Shown here: positions 1 through 11,326 of the stretch, one piece after another
How the letters are laid out: each line of letters begins with the position of its first letter
Numbering within the stretch: the first letter of the stretch is position 1
The notes under the pieces: model-generated
What the model saw: the letters and a program-made list of their open reading frames with translations, nothing else
The model's database searches: none
Told to the model about the DNA's origin: nothing
Made by a program: the position numbers and the translations under genes
NCBI GenBank assembly: GCA_000320605.2
Contig: KB445796.1
Coordinates: 1,159,124 to 1,223,123 of the forward strand
Direction of reading: 5' to 3'
Origin: Gelatoporia subvermispora B
Taxonomy: Eukaryota; Basidiomycota; Agaricomycetes; Polyporales; Gelatoporiaceae
Length of the DNA stretch: 64,000 nucleotides

Positions 1-500
1 AAACGCGGCTCACGCTGGGTCGGAGAGAGAGTCGGACCGCGATAATATATTATACGATTAGTCCGGATACAGGGGGGGTCACAAACTGTAATACTGTATG
101 GATTCAAATGCCATTGATATCGAATGGCCTACGAACGGTCTGAAGTGAGTTGAATGGACGTTGCCTGGGTATGTAAACCGACAAGGTGGGCATGGATACA
201 CCGCATGGCCAGGGAATACGGGCAGTCGTGGGCGGGTATTGTAAACGCTGGCTTCGCTACATACCCTGCCGCCGCGTACAAGATGTGGGCACGCACTGGA
301 GACAGTCACCGCGCGTGTATAGGAGGCAATTGCGGGTAGTGGCGGGCTGAGGTTTGGCGGGCGGCCAAGCGACCTATGCTCGCGTATGGAGTGGTGTCAC
401 CCGGGACTATGGGGTATGGAGTGAGGGTAGGGTTTGGAATCCTATCTAATACTATACATGGTGGACGCCCATTTTGCTGATGTACACAATCAATAGGGAA
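1..500. other. no gene seen, left edge
   Basis: Both strands carry only short open frames without family features, and I see no splice-linked exon series. Nothing supportable to annotate. Confidence 0.5.
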
Positions 501-648
501 TAGACATCGAGGCAATGAAATAACGGGACCTGCCGGGCGCTCAGCCGGCAGGGCCGCGATCATCTAAAGAAAATCACGCTTTCGCGAGGAGCTCGACCCG
601 TCGCGACGCCCCCCATGCGAACATTCGCAAGAGGATCCAGGAGATTAG
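501..648 (+). repeat. 148-bp direct repeat, copy 1
   Basis: This 148-bp block recurs at 1114-1261 in the same orientation with a single T/C difference (ATCACGCTTTCG here, ATCACGCCTTCG there). It contains a hairpin at 529-552 made of CCTGCCGG, an 8-nt loop and CCGGCAGG. The two copies are 465 bp apart. The near-identity points to recent duplication or gene conversion. The ends do not read TG...CA, and I see no matching target duplication in the outer flanks, so an LTR origin is not shown. Confidence 0.9.
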
Positions 649-1113
649 TCGGGTTTAATCTGGATTACATAAGTCTAATGGACGCCAGATACTCCCCCGC
701 TACGAGAGCTCATGCGCCATCCGCTGGCGTCACCGTAACCTGCGAGTTTCCGAACTCGTAGCGTATCCGCTGCGCTCTCCGCGAGCCATGCGCGTATCCG
801 GTTCATTCGGAAGATGGACTGCGTAACCTGCGGGCTGAAGTCCCAGCTCGCAGCGTATCGACGGGCTTAAGCGCGCCAACCACATGGCGAATACTAAATA
901 CGGTATTCCGCACATTGTCAGCCGCTCCTCTAATAGCGAGCAGCGAGCGGCGCAGAAAATTCAGCTTTTCTGCTTCGGCCGCCCATCGCTGCTCGCTAGG
1001 TGAGTTGCCTCCCAGGCCAGCTATTCTGCTTCGGCTGCCAGGAGCTGAATGATAGCGTAGTCCGCACTACCCGCCATCCCCCCTCTTGTGCACGACTACA
1101 TGTACTATTTACA
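649..1113. repeat. spacer between the direct repeats, with hairpin and short repeats
   Basis: This stretch has no gene. It holds a long imperfect hairpin at 935-997, where AGCGAGCAGCGA on the left pairs with TCGCTGCTCGCT on the right and inner GCAGAA pairs with TTCTGC. The right arm's TTCTGCTTCGG motif recurs at about 1024-1034 as ATTCTGCTTCGGCTGCC. Earlier, AACCTGCG...AGCGTATC motifs are repeated at about 738-765 and 824-859. The structure looks like non-coding mobile or foldback DNA, but I cannot classify it. Confidence 0.6.
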
Positions 1114-1261
1114 TAGACATCGAGGCAATGAAATAACGGGACCTGCCGGGCGCTCAGCCGGCAGGGCCGCGATCATCTAAAGAAAATCACGCCTTCGCGA
1201 GGAGCTCGACCCGTCGCGACGCCCCCCATGCGAACATTCGCAAGAGGATCCAGGAGATTAG
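1114..1261 (+). repeat. 148-bp direct repeat, copy 2
   Basis: Second copy of the block at 501-648, with one mismatch. It carries the same CCTGCCGG/CCGGCAGG hairpin. The flank after the copy (ACATAGATGG) differs from that after copy 1 (TCGGGTTTAA), which places the repeat edge at about 1261. Confidence 0.9.
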
Positions 1262-2549
1262 ACATAGATGGGAGCAATGCATTCAGCGCCAAAAATGCGA
1301 ACGCTCGTCGACACAGCATACCTCGACACTCTTCTCTAAAACTGGAAAGCACGTCATCGTGCTATGTCCCTCAAGTAATGGAGGTTAGACGAATGACATG
1401 CCCATTACTCTGCTGACTCTAAATGGCAGCGATAATCATCTCATAGCTATACCAGACCCTCAGCACCTGCCATTGGCTTTGCATTGAAGGTGGTACGAAG
1501 AGGGCACGACAGGTTACCGATGTCACTGTAATCTATCAGTGGTGTAACTGAACGTCTTGGGCACACCCTAGCGCGATGATCGAAGTTGTAGAACATACCT
1601 GTGCTCCTCGCTTTATGTCCTCTGATGATGTCTGTACTCTTCGAAAGCGGTCAATATTCCTATGGTATTCATTGCCTTTCGCCGACTTTAAGCACCGCTA
1701 CGCTAGGAAGACCGGTCAAGAACCGGCTTCTCTTTACATCGGTTTGGATGGTCAGGCTGCTGGCAGCATGAGTGGCCACAGTCGTGACCTCAGAGGAACG
1801 CAACGCTCTTTGACAGCGTCTAGTGGATACCCTCACCAAGCTTCCCTTCCAGGAGGCGTACTGTTTGACACTCCTGTGGCGCTCCCAAACCGAGCAGGAA
1901 CTAATATGGAGCTTCCTGCACACCAGGTTCCCATACCTTACGGACCTCTTGTCCGTGGGCGACATATCCTGACTGCATGAAACGCGGCGGATATCCGCAA
2001 GGGCCGAGTGGAGGCGAAGAATGTCGCCGTAAACACGTCACGTTACTGCGGGCGCGCGTTTGGACGCCTGTTGGGCGGCTCAGAACGTGCAGTGCTAAGT
2101 GAGGTATTCATTTTGTCTCAGACTCCGACGTCTGCTCACAGAGCTTCCAGCGTGCACCGGTCAACTCAGAGCTCCTGAATCATGTTCATGAAAACTTTAG
2201 TTTGAATTATGCCGTTTCGAGTAGCTTGAGTGAAAGCGGGAGCTATAGTACACGCCAAACGACTGGAACATACTGCACAGAGTCGTTGGTGCCAAGTCAC
2301 TCACGCATCCAGGGCTGCAAATCTGTACGTATTGCAGCGCCTCGTGTAATCATTTCAGGGACTGAGCCGTACCACGGCGTATCGGGTCTCACTTTCGCCA
2401 ACTCACGGCACAAATCCCAGCTACAGGCTGCCGATCCCAGGGTGCCCAATCCAAACGTCGGGTTCTCGCTGTGTACCGGCGTACAACTATCCAATGTCTG
2501 TGATTCTGAATCACGTTCTTCATGGATGTGCATCACCACCCTGCAAACG
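1262..2549. other. no gene recognised
   Basis: The longest frame here is a 134-aa open stretch at 1576-1980 (+), without recognisable domain, signal peptide or splice partners. I regard it as unsupported. Confidence 0.4.
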
Positions 2550-2557
2550 TATATAAG
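2550..2557 (+). promoter_or_regulatory. TATA box of the small secreted protein gene
   Basis: TATATAAG lies 66 bp upstream of the ATG at 2623, a spacing also seen at other genes of this window. Confidence 0.6.
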
Positions 2558-2622
2558 CAGCCTTGAGATGCGAAGGGGGCCACGCACAATTCGCAAAGCA
2601 TTCGTTCCTTCCATCAACCAAA

Positions 2623-3305
2623 ATGTTCTTCACGCTCACTCTTACCACTCTCGCTCACATAGCCCTCCTATTTCAAACCGTTGTAGGGGCTCCAGGACCT
2701 GCGCCCGCACCCACACTTGAACCTCTTTTCTTCGGAACACTTTCTGTTGACCTCGTAAACCTCATCGATGGGCCCCTTGGCGGCCGCGTGTCCGCCAAAA
2801 TCACAGAGTGAGATAATATGCTATGCAACACAGACTTTTGAACTTAACAAGTATTTTCCCTCGTTGTAGCGGCGTCCTGATGAATCCCAATGGCACGCTG
2901 GCTGCGAATATCGTGCCCGGAACGGGAATCGGAAACGGTATCCTCGCTGACGATGGCATATTCCTTGCCTCGATCATGTTTACCGTCCAATTTGTCGCCG
3001 ATTCTTCATTTGCGTATATTTCCGTGCAAGGCGTCGGGTGAGTCGATTCGAGATTGAGCCCTTGGTTTTACCTCATACCAGTAACACTGCAGTGAGCAAT
3101 TCGTTCAGGACCTGGGCTATGTGTAAGTCTCCTACGATTGATATATCGGCCCTGGTCCGGTATACTGACATACGTGCTCTATAGACACGTCGAAACGGCC
3201 TCTTCGGTCTGGGGCGATTTGAACAGTCACTTCATCGTTGGAAATGTCACATTCCCCAAAGTCGGACCCTCGATTCTGAACGCGTACATTGTCGCCGAGC
3301 CTTGA
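2623..3305 (+). CDS. small secreted protein, unknown family
   Basis: Four exons join into an open frame of 167 aa: 2623-2807, 2870-3037, 3093-3122 and 3185-3305. The three introns are 62, 55 and 62 nt with GTGAG/GTGAGT/GTAAGT donors and TAG/CAG/TAG acceptors. The protein begins with a clear signal peptide (MFFTLTLTTLAHIALLFQ, cleavage likely near VVGA-PG) and a short Pro/Ala-rich stretch. A Gly/Val/Ile-rich body follows, with a likely N-glycosylation site (NGT) and another near the end (NVT). It has no cysteine in the mature part that I can see, unlike many small secreted effectors. The tail reads PSILNAYIVAEP. I do not recognise the family. Function could be extracellular or cell-wall related, but that is inference only. 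The gene stands alone, with no close neighbour. Confidence 0.75.
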
Positions 3306-5650
3306 TCGACCTGGCAAATGAAGATACCCACCCGTATAGCACGCATATCCATTCCTCTCGTTATTCTGCGCTCGAAGTACTTTAGTCACTTAATAATACC
3401 ATAACGCGAATGCTTTACGCACATTGAAAACAAGTGTCATTATTCTGCTCTTTCGTGCCGGTGGAGGTTAGTCCGTGGTCATGGACAGGAGGATCCGATA
3501 TTGCTCTTCGTATTCTAGTTTGTAGACGCAGGCTGCAAATGAAAGGACGAGTCGTTGCCAGTTATTTGGGCGAGAACTCTGGCAATGTCCATTCCCACCA
3601 AGCTGTCTCTTAGAGTCTCCAGACCGAGGCGCTCAATCCTATCAAGATAGCACGTTCATATAATCACCCTGTCTGACATTACCACCATCTGCTGTCAAAA
3701 AATCTCCGTATGAACCGTGTCAGTGCGTGGCAATATGGAGAGGGAAAATCATCTGCCATGAGCTGCGCAGCTCGGCTCGAAATTCGGTCGTTACTCGTAA
3801 AGACCCACACCAGAGATGAGCGCAATCATTCCCCCGGATACCCGTTGCAAAACAGAGGATGGTCAGCCGTGTTTTCTGTTGCGTCACGTTCTCGGCATGG
3901 CTATGATAAAGCGCCGTCAGATGTTTTCAGAGTGACGTCTGAGTTTTCCAAACACGAAGCCGATCCCATTCCATCAACCCCGCCGCGTATTTCGTGAAGG
4001 ATTTTGCGTTCAGTTTCCACGGATCTCAGGCGCAAGGACCAATGTAATCTCTCTGATTGTGTCGCAAGTTGTCACTACCCGAGCGCCTTCGAGAACGGTG
4101 CTGAGGGTGTGAAAAGTGTTCTCCTCAGATCCCCCTCTGTATAATAAATCAAATTATCAGGGGTTCTAGATCGTAAGACGGCCCTCTGATATGGTGGAAT
4201 GTCCCTGGCGTAGACGTGGAGCTGACTTCATCCGAGGGCAAGAAGCTGATGACAGTGATAGCAGCGCCTGATACAGCAGGCAAGACTACATGCATCAGAG
4301 TTTGAACATTGCCAAATATTCACGAGCACAGACCTGAATATATATCCAAGCGTTTTTGCACTAGACTCTTTTGGCAGACTCCCTCGCGCCGAATCCTCAT
4401 GGCAGGTCGTTTGGGACGGAATTCTATCTTGCTGTCGGGGTCTCAGAGCACAGTGTAGGCTCCTATCACTTCGAGCATCGAATTAGGCAAGTGATACACA
4501 TATGTCTGTGGAGTTCAATGGGCACCGAGGTAGGGTATAGAGCATTAACCCCTAACATCCCTGGTGTGATAGTGCCTTGCGAGTCTGTCCGGCTGGATGC
4601 TGTACAGACGGTGCAAGGTGGGGATTGGAGACGCGCGCCGAATAGCAAGGGAGTAGCATAAGCAGGATCTCAGTCTACAGCCTCGGGCTAGGCATGGTCG
4701 CCCCGACTGTCTCATTATGAGCTTGACGCTGTATCATCTGAAACACCGTTGTTGACATTTCTTACTATGCGCTGCTCTGTTTTCGCCCAGCATATGCCAT
4801 TGAGTTAGTCAACAGCGTTATAAAGACTTGAAATATTCAGCAAACGAGGACGTTGACTCTCGTTGACTCTGCTTGATCCACGGGACGGAGTCTCAGGAGA
4901 TAGCAGGTAGATGACGCGCCTTGATGCGTAGACGCGCGTGGGAAGATCTCAATCTCGAAACGAGACTTAGCCGCCCCTCATTGCCTTTTTGGGTGAGTGT
5001 GTGGTTCATTTGGTATCGATGATCGGCTGGTTCTGTCAACTGGAAATACGGTTACGTGGACTGTCTGCATGTACGCGTACACACCCAGTGGCTTCGTCGC
5101 ACATAGAAACTCTGGTTGTGGAGCATCTGACTGAGAGTGTCACGCGAGTCACAAACTCCGTACCCGGGTGGTTGTCTCCTCGTGGCATGGTGAGTCCGAA
5201 TTCTCTAGCTATAACTCACCACAATGTCCCAGCTAATTGACAAATTTGACTTGGTATATATGTCGTTTTTGAAAGCTTCCACATCATTTGAACCCGGACT
5301 CTCAACGTAAGTTTCACTGCCCATCGTGACCAAAGCTCTCCTGGTTTGTTTGACATTGCCAAACAGCATGGGGCTTCCCATTGAACGCACCGCATCAGCA
5401 CCGGGGAGATGTCCGTCTCAAGCTACCCGCTCAACGCCGTCTCGGGCATTTGATATGACTCCTTCTTCTACCGGCGCAAACGCTAGGCTGTCAATGCGTG
5501 GCTACTGCGACGGCCCATAGACACTCTGAAGGGATGAACAGGAAAAGCGGTTCAACTGAGGTGATATAAAACGATATGATGATTAGTTATCGGCGGCACT
5601 CACCGAATATAACTACTCGTACCAACGTTAGGCCTGGACAGACCCTGCAA
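3306..5650. other. no gene recognised
   Basis: Only short frames are present. A possible two-exon reading starts at an ATG at 5224 and crosses an intron of about 59 nt to a frame ending at 5520, but the product has no recognisable feature, so I do not annotate it. Nothing else stands out. Confidence 0.4.
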
Positions 5651-6330
5651 ATGGCACCCCGAATTCTGTTTGTTTTTCCAAGCTATACGACCAGCAACGC
5701 CGCACAGCAAAAGGTACGACTACGACATCGCTGCCACGATAAGTGAGAGGTATAACTTTGTCCCTCCACAGCCCACAACGTTTTCTAGTGCTGCTCTCGT
5801 CTACCACGGTGCTGCTTTCCCCGTTGCTTAGGCTCATCCCGTCTTCTAACGTCTGCTCGAATCAATATCGCAGTACTCGCCCCATACAATGCAGCAATCG
5901 AATTTTCCTCCACGAGCGGTCCGATATCCTACCCGATGCCATCTACCACGACGGTCGGTCTACATCACTGCTGCAGCCATTTCTGTTGTTGATAGACCTG
6001 CTTATTCTCCTCATGACTTCACAGGACATCGAAGTACTCAGGTTTCTGAACAACGAGGCCGTTCAACTCAAGCTCACAAGTGCGACGCAACTGTCGGAGA
6101 TAAAGGCTAGCGAGTACGACATTATCTTCTACGTTGGCGAACATAGCACCTTGGTCAACTTGCCGAGCAATTCTAGTGCGACCAGCGTCGAACTCGGGAC
6201 GGGCGTAAGTGAACGGCATCAAGGGCTGTGTTACAGTACTGATGCACAAGGCATCATACAGGCATCTCAGGTGGGCAGGGCCGTCTCGCTCACCCCGGCG
6301 GGTCTACGTAAGTGCTACCTACGGTCCTGT
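5651..6330 (+). pseudogene. decayed DJ-1/PfpI (HSP31-like) gene
   Basis: Segments of the fungal DJ-1/PfpI family can be followed in order. The start is MAPRILFVFPSYTTSN at 5651-5713, followed by a good GTACGA donor. Next comes a damaged piece reading AHPVF then a stop near 5830-5850, in place of the family's AHPYYV. Then VLAPYNAAIEFSS appears at about 5875-5915. The segment FLNNEAVQLKLTSATQLSEI...EYDIIFYVG lies at about 6040-6140, where the family has the DYDAIFYVGGHG strand. Finally GRAVSLTPAGL appears at about 6278-6308. The family's nucleophile segment (AVCHGP) is missing at that point, and the GGHG turn is GEH. The stop, the frame breaks and the missing catalytic Cys suggest a pseudogene. 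A diverged spliced gene is less likely. The family acts in glyoxalase/chaperone-type stress protection. Confidence 0.65.
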
Positions 6331-8363
6331 GCAAATTCTCACTACGGATATACATAGTCCTGTCCTCTATGCTACAGCAGCGCCTTGCAAGCCCGACGTC
6401 TCCGGCAGCGATGCGACTGCCGTCTCAGTCTCAAGATACGCATACGGTCGGGTGAACACGGGGCTATGGTTGACAACGAGTCCGCGGGTCTCGGTCACGA
6501 GTCTAATGCATGTGTAAGTCCCTCCATGGTGCTACCTTACCTTCCTCAATATATTCTCTGAACAGATATCGACACCGTATATGATGGGCTCCAGCGGTAA
6601 TCTCACTCGTCTGTGTACCCTGCAGACAGGGAAATATAAGACGACTGGACTCCCTTGTATCACTCTACCTGTTGGCAATTACTTTCGGAAATCAGAGCCA
6701 CAGAGACACGAGCCCCATAAGAATCCATGCGAGCTAGGTAATTCTGGCCTACGTTAGTGTTGAAATAGTCCGTTCTGCGACATTAGACATGATAAGGTTA
6801 CTTCCAATTCCCGTACAATCTGAGGGTAAAAGTATCACATATCTGAATCACCTCAAAGTCGCTCGTAATCCTTTAAAAACGGTCAAGAACGGATGGTGAA
6901 AGCAGGAGCAGTGGTCGGAGTGGTGACGTGATTTGCTAGATTCGACTGGCAATGGCTTGTTTCCGATGTGGTTGGTCTATAAAGAGATCCACTGAACTTG
7001 AACTATGTAATCCTTAGATCATGACAACGTCCAGAGGGGTTTGGGACACGTATGAGACCAATGCAGCATACAATACCTAAATTTTCATCACGATGAGTTC
7101 CCTTCGCAGCTATCAGGCTATGCCATCAGCGCTTCGCCGCAGACCCACCTCGGAGCGCGAATCTGATGCGCCAATTGAACTTGACGCGCCCACGTGCGCG
7201 CTAGGGAAGCGCCGCAGTTGTGCGGTCCAACGATGTCGCATGTGTACCGCGATCATATCCCTGAACGAAAGGTACCAACAGGCGTTCCGTAGCTTGTTGC
7301 TCACTGTCGCATCACTTGCGATCCATGGCATTCTCTACGGTCGACGCCTGCAGCGCGATAACGAGGAAATCACACATCACGCCCTTCTACATGTCATGAA
7401 ACTCGCGGAACGTTCCAGAGAGCAGTCGGTGTGCATGCTCAACTTATTCGCAATGGAGCCTTATTTCTTAGGACGGTCGAAATACATGCCGCTATCTGCA
7501 CCAAGACGATCATAATTACGAAGTCTGGCCGCTCGAGAAGTACTGGCTCGGATTCACCCGGATTACTCCTGCGCTCCCTCCAGGCTGCTAGCAAACAGCG
7601 CACTCGATGCCGCTCGAGATGGTACACACCTACAAGCCGCCTTCAAGCCGAAGACGGCCATCGGCCTGACGGGGATGGTGGCCTTAGGGGACACGTCATC
7701 GGCTCAACCGTCACCGGCCCCACGCTTCAGGACTGCGGACGGGGACGTACGTATATTCCCACATGGCTAAACGCCGAGCTGAATGCTCTCATAGACATTT
7801 TGAGGGACATTCAGTTCTTTGATGACGAGGCCTGCAAGGCCCTTATCATTGTAGCACCTGTACTATTGGCCTTCTAGCCGAACATCCTGATGCAATGAAG
7901 GCCGGGGCAGTTCTGCATAATTGGGCGGGCTAGCGTCAGTCTCGCAAAAGGCGAACAACAGAAATTTCCGAACATGGTGTTCAATCTCTTATCTCAACTT
8001 CAAGTCTACCTTCACCATATGGATAATAGGAAGAATGGACCCAGTATATGGCACAGTGGGCAGATCATTCAGACTGAAGGAATTGTCTTCTGCCATCATT
8101 TCGAGCGGCCAGGAGCTATCACGCTTTCGCGACGAGACCACAAACTTCGGATCGCTCTCATCTAGCTTCTGTAGTATGTTAGCAGCGTCACGTGACGATA
8201 TCCACTGCCCATCTTTGTACACTAGCATAGAGCTGCATCGAGTGAGACGCAACGTGGTCTTCATACATGGTCTCGAATGTACCGAGTCGACTGAACGAAA
8301 ATCAATTTTACCAACATCATAGAAGCCTCCTCTGCATACAGCACCCTCGTACTGCTACACTGT
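6331..8363. other. no gene recognised; open frame at 7093-7515
   Basis: The longest frame is a 140-aa open stretch at 7093-7515 (+), Arg/Ser-rich at the N-terminus, with no domain I know. A second frame at 7431-7877 overlaps it. On the minus strand 7989-8264 gives 91 aa with no recognisable family. I cannot link these by convincing splice sites. Confidence 0.35.
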
Positions 8364-9893
8364 TTACTGTCGCGTTGGACGGATTGCCGGTGGAGCCGGC
8401 CACTTGTCGAATTGGCTGCCGCAGAATTCTATCAGCCGGTGGGCATCATAACCGGTACCCTGTCGCATGTCTATGAGCAACTGCTGTGCAAACTACGAGG
8501 TACGCATGTAGATACGTACGATCATAATGCCCGGGAACCCGATGTCAAAGGAGAGGACGCTCTCGAGGCGCCGGATCTGCTCGTCCGATAGCGAGATCTC
8601 GAGGGCTTCAATGTTCGCCATGAGATGCTCGACCTTGCGCCCACCAATGATGGGGAACACGTATGTGGTCTTCTGCATGACATATGCAATTGCAACTGTT
8701 GAAGACCATTAGAATTGCAGTGCAGATGGATTACAGGTGCACTGTCACCCGAAGTAATGTGCTTTGCGCCAACTTCTTTGGCAACAGCCTCCAATGCGGA
8801 GCAGACCTTCTTTTCATCTTCAGTTCGCTCCCAGTCTGGGCCGAGAACCATACGACCTGTGGGAGGTCTAAGGACTTGCCAAAACATATTGTGAGCAAGG
8901 ACTTACCCTTTTCTCCAGACAGGCGTCTACGTTCCTCTTCCTCGTCCGTACGAATCTTACCAGAGCCCAGGACGTTCCAGGGAGCAAGGGCGAGTCCTAT
9001 ACAGCCATCAGGAGTTGGCTGAATGGAAGACAATTATGGTATACCCTCCGCCCGAGCCATCGGGATGATCTCACGCTCAAAGTCGCGCATCAAGATACTC
9101 CAAGCACCCTGGTAAATGCAGAAGGGTGTTTTCCCTTTCTCACGTGCATATGCATTGGCTTTTACCACAACCCAGGCCGGCGTATCTGAGACACCCTGGG
9201 AACTCACGTGAGCTGAAATATACTGTGCAGCCATAATTTATGGACAACGTACCAAGTAGAGCACTTTGCCCTGAACGACGAGGTTGTGCAGACCATTCAT
9301 GACTTCTTCGACACTAGTATCCCAGTCCCACTGGACAAGATGTCAATTACCCGACCTGGTCACGCATGCAATGACCAAACTCACCCAGTGGACGTAGAGA
9401 ATGTCGATGTACGATGTCCGCAATTTGCGAAGAGAATCCTCGACAGAAATGTGCATAGATTTGACATTGTTGCCGACATAATTCGACTTCTGTGGGATAT
9501 CTGCAGCGCGTTTGTAGTTCATCGTGTACTGAGAGCCCATTACTGTCAGTTGCGGCTCGATTGCATCCGGCAATGGAAATTGATGTCTACCTTGGTTGCA
9601 ACCACGATCTGATCGCGAATTTCTCGGCTCTCCATCCACTCGCCAATGAACTGCTCAGACGACTCATCCTGGTAGTTGTTGGCAGTATCGATGAAGTTTC
9701 CACCTGCATCGTAGTACGCGTCTAGAAGCTTGAAGCTGCTTTGCTTGTTCATGGCACCGAAGCCGAAGTCCGCCCACTTGTCGCCGATGCTCATTGCGCC
9801 GAGTGCGATGGGCGAGACGTGTACACCGGCATTGGGGGAGAGTTTGCGGTGGATACCGAGCTTAGTCTTTGGCGAACGGGGAGGCGCGAACAT
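8364..9893 (-). CDS. aryl-alcohol dehydrogenase-type aldo-keto reductase
   Basis: Eight exons join to 381 aa: 9591-9893, 9385-9528, 9253-9330, 9045-9195, 8907-8996, 8749-8856, 8520-8695 and 8364-8459. All have GT-AG borders and the frame is open throughout. The protein is a full-length NADPH-dependent aldo-keto reductase of the fungal AAD branch. Visible marks are [13 protein letters not shown] (catalytic Asp/Tyr region), [25 protein letters not shown], the core [15 protein letters not shown] and a C-terminal [13 protein letters not shown] cofactor-binding segment. It should reduce aromatic aldehydes to alcohols in the cytosol, a job linked to lignin-derived aromatics and aryl-alcohol redox cycling. 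The start MFAPPRSP fits family members. The gene looks intact, and every short frame in the region is explained by one of its introns. A TATA box lies 91 bp upstream. Confidence 0.95.
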
Positions 9894-9983
9894 GGTGACG
9901 ATCTGCGCTACACGCGTAAGGGCTGACTCCTGAGTGAGTTGAGAATGTGCGAGACACGTTTTAATGTTGTGTTTGGGCACTTG

Positions 9984-9991
9984 CTTATATA
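9984..9991 (-). promoter_or_regulatory. TATA box of the aldo-keto reductase gene
   Basis: On the minus strand the sequence reads TATATAAG, 91 bp upstream of the ATG at 9893. Confidence 0.6.
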
Positions 9992-10503
9992 GTACGTGTC
10001 CAGTGCATGCGTGGACCAGCTTCCTTATCTCTGACGAGTATTCGGCCTTTGTGCGTTCGAGAAATGACGCAAAGGGCAATGGATTCATCGACTAATCATT
10101 ACCACAACCCAAGAGGCAGAGGTGCAATGACAACCAACCAACCATAAATAGATGCGAGGCCATTGATCGACAGCGGTACCTTCTCGCGATCCGTCAAAAT
10201 GACTTCGATGCAATCCTAATCAGCATGAATATGCCCATTGTTGGCATTCCTAGAAGCCGAAGGGATGCGCGGCCAGAATCGCACCGACCACTTCGGAGTG
10301 ATGACCAGATTGCATCCCATTGAGTCACACCTGGTGCAGAGCAAGCCGACGGCCGACGTGCATACGCGTCCCCAGCCTAGACTTGGCAAACATAGCGCGG
10401 TGCCACGCCTGCTTCCCGTGGCATCACATGCAATGTACACTCATATCAGCATGTCTCGGGCTTTCGGGAGATAGCACTTGGGAACAGGATAGCGAGGACT
10501 GTA
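9992..10503. other. intergenic, no gene seen
   Basis: Upstream region of the aldo-keto reductase gene up to the first TIR element. No supportable feature beyond the TATA box. Confidence 0.5.
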
Positions 10504-11126
10504 GTGGATGACTTCCCGTAAGGAGTCTAGGGCCAGTTTTCCTAGATTTTGTGTCCCAGATGGCATAAGCGAACGGCCGAGCGTGACATTTTCAAACTCC
10601 GACGGGCATCCTAAATGCTTACAGACGACGAAGTTGGGTCGAGGGGGGTACCCCCTCTCCCAGAGCTTTCCAAAGTTCGCTTACGACCGCTTATGTCGCT
10701 TGAGGTGCGCAAACATATCTCCGTCTCCTACGACGACCGACGCCTGCCGTTTATGGCCATTCGTCGAGCTTGATGATGTCATCGCTGGGTGCACTCAACT
10801 TCGCGATGCTGCTCCTTGCTGCCATCTTCCTGTGCAATCTACATTGCAGAATTGCAAGGAGCCCGAGAGTAATTGCGTGTCATCATCTGAGAAGTGTCTT
10901 CATCTGAGAAGGACATCTTTCCTCCATAGGGAGAGCACATCAGAACACGCGTAGACAGGACAGAGGTCCGTCGCAGATTTAGGGAAACTGGCCCTAGACA
11001 TAGCCGTTTGGGACGCTGCACGTGCTTACGGTTTGGAGCCAGTTTCGGCAAGGGGCGCCGGTCACACTTTTTGTGAGTCCGCAATCTAGGGAAACTGGCC
11101 CTAAACTCTTACGGGAAGTCATCCAG
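10504..11126. mobile_element. MITE-like TIR element A (TA target)
   Basis: This 623-bp element is flanked by TA on both sides (10502-10503 and 11127-11128). Its left end is GTGGATGACTTCCCGTAAG and its right end, read on the minus strand, is CTGGATGACTTCCCGTAAG. Both continue into a subterminal palindrome TCTAGGG-CAGTTTT-CCTAGA (left) and its counterpart (right), giving an inverted repeat of about 45 bp. There is no transposase frame. Ends, size and TA flanks suggest a non-autonomous Tc1/mariner-type element. A partial extra copy of the right end sits inside, at about 10972-11008. Element B at 11327-11750 is a shorter relative. Confidence 0.8.
10972..11008 (+). repeat. extra partial copy of the element's right end
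   Basis: GCAGATTTAGGGAAACTGG and the following CCCTAGAC closely match the right-end subterminal block at about 11083-11106 (GCAATCTAGGGAAACTGG, CCCTAAAC). It lies in the same orientation, inside element A. It may record an internal duplication or the edge of an older nested copy. Confidence 0.6.
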
Positions 11127-11326
11127 TATAGATGACCAAGAGAACACATTGCAACTAGAATGGGCGGCTTCTTGAGAGTATCTCCGGTCGGAGTGGACCT
11201 GAATCTTACGAGCGCAAACCTGCACGATTGGCCGCAGATCCAAGCGCTGGCTCAAGGCGTGCTGATAAGATTAGATCACGGAGCCGGAGGAAAGTTAAAT
11301 CGAATTTCGGAACTTCGACGTACATA

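Noticed and set aside
501..1261. LTR or TRIM retrotransposon
   Set aside because: The direct repeats do not begin TG or end CA, no purine tract precedes copy 2, and outer flanks show no 4-6 bp duplication.
8493..9639. Broken aldo-keto reductase pseudogene, because the protein is scattered over several frames
   Set aside because: Every frame change falls at a GT-AG intron, and the joined exons give a complete 381-aa protein.
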